Of a DNA stretch of 13,373 bases, positions 1-5,383 are shown in pieces. Every line of letters starts with the position of its first letter. Positions within the stretch are counted from its first letter, which is position 1. A program made the translations under genes and the position numbers. The notes under the pieces were generated by a model, which saw nothing but the letters and a program-made list of their open reading frames with translations, was not told where the DNA came from and made no database searches. Source of the DNA: Deltaproteobacteria bacterium (GTDB lineage: Bacteria > SAR324 > JACQKK01). The stretch covers positions 1-13,373 of the forward strand of contig JAOUPZ010000042.1 of the NCBI GenBank assembly GCA_029879595.1, read 5' to 3'.

Positions 1-219
1 CGGTTGCGCCCGGTCTGGGTGTATCTGGCCACTTCTGAGATTCCCTCGGTCTATGGTTTCATCGGCTGGGGGGGGATCATGGGGGGCATACTGCTGGATG
101 CCCTGATGCGCAGGGGGCTGAAGGGCAGCCGGAAGAACCGGGAGCCCGGCGCAGAACAGACCCTGGACGGAGCCGCCGGGGGGGAACTGAGCCCGGTTTC
201 GGGCGGTAAATCCTGCTGA
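1..219 (+). CDS. EamA/DMT-family transporter, C-terminal fragment (cut by window edge)
   Basis: The reading frame is open from the first base, so only the last 72 codons of a longer gene are visible. The fragment holds the final membrane helices of a drug/metabolite transporter: a WVYL segment, then a glycine-rich helix with GWGGIM and GILLDAL, then a basic RRG boundary and a polar cytoplasmic tail. About 26 of 40 aligned residues match the end of the next gene, so the two are tandem paralogues. The substrate cannot be told from this piece; the family exports or imports small metabolites across the inner membrane. The gap to the next start is only 14 nt, so the two are probably co-transcribed. 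The true start lies outside the window. Confidence 0.8.
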   Translation, partial: RLRPVWVYLATSEIPSVYGFIGWGGIMGGILLDALMRRGLKGSRKNREPGAEQTLDGAAGGELSPVSGGKSC

Positions 220-233
220 AAAGGTATGCCCAG

Positions 234-1169
234 GTGTCAGCCCAGGAAAAAACCTACAGAACGGGGGTGTTGCTGGCGTTGGGCGGAGCCCTGCTGGCCA
301 GCACGGGAGGGGCGCTGATCAAGTCCGTGAGCATGGACCCGTTTACGCTGAACGCCCTGCGCTGTCTTATCGGCGGTGCTGTTTTGCTGCCCTGGGCCCG
401 GCTGCGGGAGATACGGCCGGGGCCCTGGCTGCCGGTTCTGCTGGTGGCCTATATCCACACCCTGATTGGCTTTGTCTATGGTACCAGCCATACCACAGCG
501 GCCAACGCCATCGCCCTTCAGGCCACGGCGCCGGTGTGGGTGTGGCTGCTAACCCTGCCCTTGCATAAAGGTCGTCCGCTGAAGCTGGTGCCCCCCTTGC
601 TGGTCATACTGGCCGGATTGGGAATAATGCTTTCAGAGCCGGCCGGCGGCGCTTCCAGGTGGGGTGATCTGGTGGCCCTCTCCACCGGTTTTTCACTGGC
701 GGTGGTGCAGATTTCCCTTTCCCGGGTTCATCTTCCTGCCATCAGTGCGGTGTGTGTTTCCAATCTTTCTGCCGGACTGGTCAGTCTGGCACTCATTCCG
801 GAAGGCGTGGGAAGCATCTCGGCCACCGGCCAGGAATGGGTGGCGATTTTACTGTTCGGCACCATGCACTCCGCCCTGGCATTCGTGCTGATCGCCATGA
901 GCCTGAAGCGGTTGCCTGTGACCCAGGTGTCGATACTGGGGATGGCCGAGCCTCTGCTGAACCCGATGTGGGTGTATCTGGTCGCCTCCGAGGCCCCTTC
1001 GCTCCATGGTCTTGTCGGCTGGGGAGGGATCATGGCGGGCATTCTGCTGGACTCCCTGGTGCGCAGGGGCATGGCGGACAAAGCCCGGCCCGCTACAACC
1101 GATGCCTGTGCAGCCGGGAAGACTCCCGGAGAGGAACCTGTCCGGCCCCAGGCGCTGGAAGAGGCCTGA
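234..1169 (+). CDS. EamA-domain drug/metabolite transporter
   Basis: A 311-residue polytopic inner-membrane protein of the usual length for the ten-helix DMT/EamA family. Hydrophobic helices recur from about residue 12 to 280, arranged as two EamA repeats. The first repeat starts near the ALLASTGGALIK segment, and the second starts near residue 145 and ends in the glycine-rich GWGGIMAGILLDSL helix. A hydrophilic tail of about 35 residues follows and is probably cytoplasmic. The start is GTG; an AAAAGG-like ribosome site lies 9-10 nt upstream, and the nearby ATG at 226 is in another frame. It follows a paralogue at 14 nt spacing and converges on the rhodanese gene with an 18-nt gap. The substrate is unknown; amino-acid or metabolite efflux is typical of the family. 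Confidence 0.88.
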   Translation: MSAQEKTYRTGVLLALGGALLASTGGALIKSVSMDPFTLNALRCLIGGAVLLPWARLREIRPGPWLPVLLVAYIHTLIGFVYGTSHTTAANAIALQATAPVWVWLLTLPLHKGRPLKLVPPLLVILAGLGIMLSEPAGGASRWGDLVALSTGFSLAVVQISLSRVHLPAISAVCVSNLSAGLVSLALIPEGVGSISATGQEWVAILLFGTMHSALAFVLIAMSLKRLPVTQVSILGMAEPLLNPMWVYLVASEAPSLHGLVGWGGIMAGILLDSLVRRGMADKARPATTDACAAGKTPGEEPVRPQALEEA

Positions 1170-1187
1170 AAACTTCCGCCGGGCCGG

Positions 1188-2126
1188 CTATTGCTCCAGG
1201 AAGGATTCAGGGCGGGCGCTCCATTCGGACCATGAGCCGTCATAACCCCTTACCCGGGGGAATCCCAGCCAGCGCAGTGTGAAGTAGGTGTGCGAGGCCC
1301 CTTTCATGACCTGTGAGTAGACCACGGTCTCCTTTTCCGGGGTTACGCCCAGCTTTTCCAGCATTGCCAGGAGTTCTTCCGGGCTGCGCAGCGTGCCGTC
1401 CCTGTTGAGGTGGCTGGACCAGTACAGATTGATCGCGCCTGGAATATGGCCACTGCTGCCGGAACGCCGGTTCTTGCCCCGGTATTCCTCCCGGGGCCGG
1501 GCGTCTATGATAGCCAGCCTGTCTTCCTTCATTTTTTCCAGCAGCCAGTCATAAACGGCCAGTACATCTGGGTTGGGGTTTACGTTCAGTGTTCCGGGCG
1601 GGGCTTTCTTCTCCCGGCGGGTAATGCGCCTTTTTTCGGAAAGCCATTTGGGCCAGCCTCCGTCCAGCAGCGACACCTTGTCGTGGCCCAGATACTCCAG
1701 GGCCCAGAACAGGCGGGCCGCCATCTCTCCTCCCATGGAGTCGTAGCAGATAATGTGCAGGCCGGAATCTATTCCCACTGCTTCCAGGGTTTTTTTCAGA
1801 TCGGCTGGCTCGGGCAGCATGCCGTCCACGCCGTTGGAGCTTGTGAACAGCATTCCCGGTGAAAGCCACTGGGCTCCCGGAACATGTCCGTTGGCGTAGT
1901 TTACCGGTGGGCGCAGGTCTATGATCCGGATGGAGGGGTTCTTCAGGTTTTTCGAGAGCCAGCTTCCGCTCACCAGGATCTCGGGGCGTGGTTTTAGTTT
2001 TTCGGGGGATGAAAAGGCCGTTCCGGGCACCGGCAGCACCAGCACCAGCAGCAGAGCCCCCTTGATACAAAACCGGGTGAAGGCCTTTCGGGGCAATGTA
2101 GTCTTGTCAGCGGGTTGCCTGGACAC
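1188..2126 (-). CDS. Exported tandem-rhodanese protein lacking the catalytic cysteine
   Basis: From the chosen GTG this is a 312-residue two-domain rhodanese of the thiosulfate/3-mercaptopyruvate sulfurtransferase type. A basic stretch and a hydrophobic helix (ALLLVLVLPVPGTAF, about residues 24-38) look like a Sec signal, so the protein is probably periplasmic. Domain 1 carries IIDLRPPVNY, NGHVPGAQW and LLDGGWPKW; domain 2 carries IIDARPREEY, GHIPGAINL and the closing YDGSWSEW. In active enzymes the domain-2 loop has Cys after VVY. Here the codon at 1314-1316 is TCA, giving VVYSQVMKGASHTYF with Ser271. Domain 1 has Asp at the matching place. Persulfide chemistry therefore looks lost and a binding role is possible. 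The frame is open to a TTG at 2315, but the signal starts later; GTG 2126 and TTG 2096 are both possible and neither has a strong ribosome site. Confidence 0.82.
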   Translation of the reverse strand: MSRQPADKTTLPRKAFTRFCIKGALLLVLVLPVPGTAFSSPEKLKPRPEILVSGSWLSKNLKNPSIRIIDLRPPVNYANGHVPGAQWLSPGMLFTSSNGVDGMLPEPADLKKTLEAVGIDSGLHIICYDSMGGEMAARLFWALEYLGHDKVSLLDGGWPKWLSEKRRITRREKKAPPGTLNVNPNPDVLAVYDWLLEKMKEDRLAIIDARPREEYRGKNRRSGSSGHIPGAINLYWSSHLNRDGTLRSPEELLAMLEKLGVTPEKETVVYSQVMKGASHTYFTLRWLGFPRVRGYDGSWSEWSARPESFLEQ

Positions 2127-2266
2127 GGTATCGCGGTATTTTTTCGGGTTTAAACCGGGGGCGGGATACCTGCGGCTATCCGGCCTGATCGAACCGATGA
2201 CGAATCTGTCCCTATCAGGCGAAACGCTGTGATGGGGATTTTGTGATTGTTGTCGGATGGAAACCG

Positions 2267-2297
2267 ACCGCGGCGGCTTTATATGGACCGCCGCGGT
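2267..2297 (-). terminator. GC-rich hairpin between cfpA and the rhodanese gene
   Basis: A perfect 10-bp inverted repeat (ACCGCGGCGG / CCGCCGCGGT) with an 11-nt loop begins 15 nt past the cfpA stop in the direction of transcription. It is placed as a terminator, but on the minus strand the stem is followed only by CGGTTTCC, so the U-tract is poor. It may be a weak terminator, a 3' end stabiliser, or an attenuator that lowers read-through into the rhodanese gene. Confidence 0.5.
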
Positions 2298-2311
2298 GGT
2301 ATGGACTTCTA

Positions 2312-4159
2312 TCAACCTGCGGATTCGAAGGTCTGGGCCAGGTCTTCACGCACTGTGGAGCGGCGGCGTGAGAACTCGGCGAATGCCGTGTCATGGAAGC
2401 CCTTGGAGATCGAATACAGGAACTCGTTGAGCACGTTGGCCATGGACAGCATGGTGGTCTTCTTGCGCTTAACCGTGGTGATATTAAGCTCAAGCAGCAC
2501 GCCCGGCAGAATGTGGTAGGGGTTCACTTCGGCCTCGAACTCCTCGAACTTCAGCTCAAGGAAGTGCAGCCTGTTTTCCACAATCACCCTGTCCTTCGGG
2601 TGCTGGTTGCCGAATATCTTGTTGAGCTGTGAACGCACCCTGATGACCCTTTTGCGGAGCTCATCCACGATGAACAGGTTGGTCTTGTCCGTATCGTCCA
2701 TGTCCGTGGACTTGGGCGCGATAAACACCACCTCGTTCCAGATTTTCGGCGCTTCGGGCTCGACTTCCTCCTCCACCTCGCGGGAGAACCATCCGCCTTT
2801 CTTTACCGGCTCCTTGGACAGATAGTGCTTGGCAATGTCGTCGTAGTCCTGCACATTGCGGTTTTTCTTGAAGTCGTTGTACATCACCTCGACCACATTG
2901 ACCACCTTCATGATCTCCGAATTCAGCTCCTGGAACTGAAGGTCGTAGGCATTGCGCATGGCTCTGATCTGCTCTTCGTCGAAGTAGGCCAGAGTGATGG
3001 CATAGCGCTCATCGGGCAGGGCGTTGACATCGGTGTCCTCGTACTCCCGCAGCACGCACTGCCTGGCGTTCTTGTGGTTTTCAATGTGCTGGTAGCCCAT
3101 TTTGGAGGTATCCAGCACAGCGGTCAGCTGATTGACGGCGGAGTTGAATCCGCGGTTACGGATGTTTTCGTCATCAATGATCTTCTTGATGTTTTCCCGC
3201 ACGTTCAGGGGGTCGTAGTCATCCGGGTCGATTTCCGCGCCCAGTCCCACGATCCTGTCCATGAAGCGCTTGGCGATGAACTGATAGCGCTTGGACTGCT
3301 CGTTGTTGGGATCATCGTCCACATAGTTGTCCAGGGCCTTGATCTTCTCGAACATCGTCTCGATGTCCGTAAGCTCTTCCTTGCCCTCGTCGATGAGCGT
3401 GTTGTTGAGTTCGGTGATCTCGGTATCAATCAGTTCGTGGACGTGCTTGCTGATGATGTCCTTGATGATCGACTCGACGGGCACCTGGTAGTGATAGATG
3501 GGGCTGATAAGCTCGGTGTCGAGTATGTTGATCGCCAGCTTCACATCCATCACTGTCTTGGGCTTGTAGAAGTTGTTCTTGAAGGAACACTTGGCGATGG
3601 CGTAGGCGTTTTCTCCCCGGACAAAGGCTCCCACGTCGGTCTTTTGCCGCAGGATGGAGTTGGTCTCGTTCTCCAGGTCGTACATACCGCGCTGGATGTG
3701 TCCTTGCAGGTGGCCGTAGATGTTGACGATGGATTTTTCGATCTCGCCGGTGTTGAACTTGTCGATTCCGCCGATCTTGTCCAGGATTTCTGCGACTTCC
3801 CGGGGGGTGTAGCGGTTGAGCGAGCGGTATTCTTCCTTGTCAACCAGGTCCCGCACCTTTTTGGACAGTTCGTCCTCCATGGTGGTGAGGTAGCGGTTGT
3901 ACATGTTCTGGAAGTTCTGGTTGTAGTAGTTGTGCAGCTTGGACTTGACGCTGCCCATGACATCCAGTTTCTCCAGTACCTCTGGCGGAAGCTTGGCGTG
4001 AATATGGTTGAGTACCTTATCCACTTCCTCGTCGATCAGAAGTTTTGACTCTTCGTATTCGTTCCGGTTGTCCCTGTTCAGGGAGTTCCGCGACCCCACC
4101 GCACTGGGTTTTTCCGGGTGGACTACGTTCGGGCCACGGGTCATGCTGTCTCGAGCCAT
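2312..4159 (-). CDS. cfpA: Cytoplasmic filament protein CfpA-like
   Basis: A 615-residue soluble protein without signal peptide or membrane helix, rich in Glu, Asp, Lys, Arg and Asn and predicted mostly helical. From memory it resembles CfpA, the subunit of the cytoplasmic filament ribbons under the flagella of treponemes and related spirochaetes. The resemblance is strongest at residues 74-106 (KLHNYYNQNFQNMYNRYL then a KKVRDLVDKEE stretch) and 117-173 (YTPREVAEIL, DKFNTGEIEKSIVNIYGHLQ). The treponemal protein is somewhat longer. In spirochaetes CfpA is linked to cell division and shape. The ATG has an AAGGAG site 7 nt upstream and a good promoter at 4268-4295. A GWFSR segment and an acidic EVEEEVEPEAP run (about 456-470) look like a flexible linker before the C-terminal third. 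It appears to be transcribed alone. A few other helical proteins could look similar, so the name is probable, not certain. Confidence 0.7.
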   Translation of the reverse strand: MARDSMTRGPNVVHPEKPSAVGSRNSLNRDNRNEYEESKLLIDEEVDKVLNHIHAKLPPEVLEKLDVMGSVKSKLHNYYNQNFQNMYNRYLTTMEDELSKKVRDLVDKEEYRSLNRYTPREVAEILDKIGGIDKFNTGEIEKSIVNIYGHLQGHIQRGMYDLENETNSILRQKTDVGAFVRGENAYAIAKCSFKNNFYKPKTVMDVKLAINILDTELISPIYHYQVPVESIIKDIISKHVHELIDTEITELNNTLIDEGKEELTDIETMFEKIKALDNYVDDDPNNEQSKRYQFIAKRFMDRIVGLGAEIDPDDYDPLNVRENIKKIIDDENIRNRGFNSAVNQLTAVLDTSKMGYQHIENHKNARQCVLREYEDTDVNALPDERYAITLAYFDEEQIRAMRNAYDLQFQELNSEIMKVVNVVEVMYNDFKKNRNVQDYDDIAKHYLSKEPVKKGGWFSREVEEEVEPEAPKIWNEVVFIAPKSTDMDDTDKTNLFIVDELRKRVIRVRSQLNKIFGNQHPKDRVIVENRLHFLELKFEEFEAEVNPYHILPGVLLELNITTVKRKKTTMLSMANVLNEFLYSISKGFHDTAFAEFSRRRSTVREDLAQTFESAG

Positions 4160-4166
4160 TTTATTG

Positions 4167-4172
4167 CTCCTT
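4167..4172 (-). promoter_or_regulatory. Ribosome binding site of cfpA
   Basis: AAGGAG on the minus strand, 7 nt before the ATG at 4159. It fixes the cfpA start. Confidence 0.75.
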
Positions 4173-4267
4173 TGGTTGTTTCCTTACTGAATCAACGAGA
4201 ATTTATTTTCCGGCCTTGTTAGCGGTGAATGATTTTTCCCCGCGCAGATCCGGTGTCCATTTATCAA

Positions 4268-4295
4268 ACTATATACTTTCCCTGATATTTTTCAA
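4268..4295 (-). promoter_or_regulatory. Sigma70-type promoter for cfpA
   Basis: On the minus strand TTGAAA (4295-4290) and TATAGT (4273-4268) are separated by 16 nt; each box matches the consensus at five of six bases. The local sequence is A/T-rich against a GC-rich background. The predicted transcript starts near 4261 and leaves a leader of about 100 nt before the cfpA ATG. Confidence 0.6.
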
Positions 4296-4399
4296 TAATA
4301 GCCGCCCAAAAAAGAGCAGGCATATCTTCCGTCCCTGGATCCCCCCGGGTTAAGCGGCGGGACGGCCCCAAAGCCTGTCCGGCGGCCCTGGTGTCATGA

Positions 4400-4438
4400 T
4401 GGCGTTGCCTTATGGTGCTGCCTTTTGGCGTTGCCGGC
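4400..4438. repeat. Three tandem copies of a 13-nt unit
   Basis: The units are TGGCGTTGCCTTA, TGGTGCTGCCTTT and TGGCGTTGCCGGC, directly adjacent. Nine of 13 positions are the same in all three. Purpose unknown; a protein binding site array or slippage product are both possible. Confidence 0.6.
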
Positions 4439-4499
4439 TCTACGCCCTAGCGAAACCGGTAACGCCCGATTTTCGCCTAAAAACCTCAAACTGTCATTC

Positions 4500-4536
4500 T
4501 TTTTTGTTGAAAATTCGAGCGTTTGTCAACAAAAAA
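4500..4536. repeat. A/T-rich inverted repeat, 11-bp perfect arms
   Basis: TTTTTTGTTGA (4500-4510) pairs exactly with TCAACAAAAAA (4526-4536) around a 15-nt loop. On either strand the T-run is at the 5' side of the stem and the A-run at the 3' side, the reverse of an intrinsic terminator. It fits a protein binding site or cruciform better. Confidence 0.6.
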
Positions 4537-4555
4537 CATAAAACCCCCGCCAGGT

Positions 4556-4570
4556 TTCAGTCGGACTGAA
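4556..4570. promoter_or_regulatory. 15-bp palindrome, possible operator
   Basis: TTCAGTC-G-GACTGAA is a perfect palindrome with 7-nt half-sites around one central base, the size of a dimeric regulator site. It lies about 20 nt from the A/T-rich inverted repeat. No regulator can be assigned. Confidence 0.35.
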
Positions 4571-4971
4571 TCGTAGCACAGATTACTTTTTAGTGCGCAC
4601 AGCAAAGGAGTCGGGGCTCGGGCACGGTTAAAAGGTCGCTGTTTGGACGATCCATCGCAGGGCCTGTGACACCTGCTCTCGACAGCCTCCACTTCCGCTG
4701 TGTTCCAGGCGGCGGAAATCGGCCCAGTCTGGGAAAGCACCCGATCTGCGGCGTAATATCCCAGGGTGGCAGCATGGGCGTTCCCCGGAATTCGGGCGGT
4801 GTGAGGCCGTTATTTTACGGTTTCAGCAGTTGTTTTTTCCGTTGATTTATGCAAAAAAACTCGTTCATGGTCAAATTGTTGGTTAGTCATGAGCGGAATG
4901 ATAAAAACGGCCAGGAGGCAGAGGGTGGAAAACGAAGGATTTCCCCGGCCTTATCGATAAAGCGGTGCAAG

Positions 4972-4997
4972 GGCTGCCGACAATGGCTGCCGACAAT
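4972..4997. repeat. Two perfect tandem copies of a 13-nt unit
   Basis: GGCTGCCGACAAT occurs twice without a gap and is followed by GGCGGCC. It has the same unit length as the repeat set at 4400-4438, but the sequences are not clearly related. Confidence 0.65.
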
Positions 4998-5330
4998 GGC
5001 GGCCAGGAAAAAAGTTATTTGCGAAAGGGTTTCCAGGTGAAACCCCTCCCTGACAAGGCCGTAGCCAGGGATTGAAGGATGGAGCCGCACCTTTCAGTCA
5101 GATAGATTCGGGCCGGGAGTATTCCACGGCCCCCGGGTAGGCCAGGCTGACCTCCGGAGAGAAATCCAGTGGAATCAGCCGAAAAAACCAGTGGAAATTC
5201 AAATGGTTTTTATCCGATCGGCACTCAGGTTAAAGAACTATCAGGCGAGAAAATTCCGAAAGGTGAAAAGTCGGTGGTAAGATACAGGTTTAATTTTCCG
5301 GTGTTATTTTTTTATTAACAAACAAAACGA

Positions 5331-5360
5331 GACCGCGCAGGTGCTACAGTCTGCACGGTC
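5331..5360 (+). promoter_or_regulatory. Hairpin in the hppA leader
   Basis: GACCGCGCAG (5331-5340) pairs with CTGCACGGTC (5351-5360) over ten positions with one C/A mismatch and a 10-nt loop. It ends 7 nt before the AAGGAG ribosome site (5368-5373) of hppA. The position suggests effects on transcript stability or ribosome access; no known riboswitch motif is visible. Confidence 0.45.
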
Positions 5361-5383
5361 CAAACCCAAGGAGATAACCCTTC

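Larger units (their letters stand above)
4160..5383. other. 1.2-kb intergenic region without a credible gene
   Basis: This spacer separates the divergent cfpA and hppA genes. Open frames here are short, overlap each other, lack convincing ribosome sites and resemble no family I know. I looked for tRNA, tmRNA, RNase P, SRP and 6S RNA signatures and saw none. What it does hold is a cfpA promoter at the left end, a long-range inverted repeat (CCGTCCC at 4329-4335 with GGGACGG at 4359-4365), two 13-nt tandem repeat sets (4400-4438 and 4972-4997), an A/T-rich 11-bp inverted repeat (4500-4536), a 15-bp palindrome (4556-4570), and a leader hairpin next to hppA. An unrecognised non-coding RNA or decayed gene remains possible. 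Confidence 0.6.

Noticed and set aside
2127..2315. Rhodanese start at TTG 2315
   Set aside because: It would put 63 polar residues before the signal helix and overlap the cfpA stop, without a ribosome site; the later GTG suits an exported protein better.
2825..4048. A 407-codon open frame on the plus strand, opposite cfpA
   Set aside because: Its product is an implausible Val/Leu/His/Asp-rich mirror of cfpA codon bias, and the minus-strand gene has a promoter, a ribosome site and a family match.
4486..5090. Several 60-85-codon frames in the cfpA-hppA gap
   Set aside because: They overlap on both strands, lack convincing ribosome sites and have low-complexity or random-looking products; one contains the 13-nt repeat as part of its frame.
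5090..5230. Possible riboswitch before hppA (GGAGAGAA and paired CCAGTGGAA repeats)
   Set aside because: The GGAGAGA start resembles a glycine riboswitch, but the conserved core that should follow is missing, and no other class matched.
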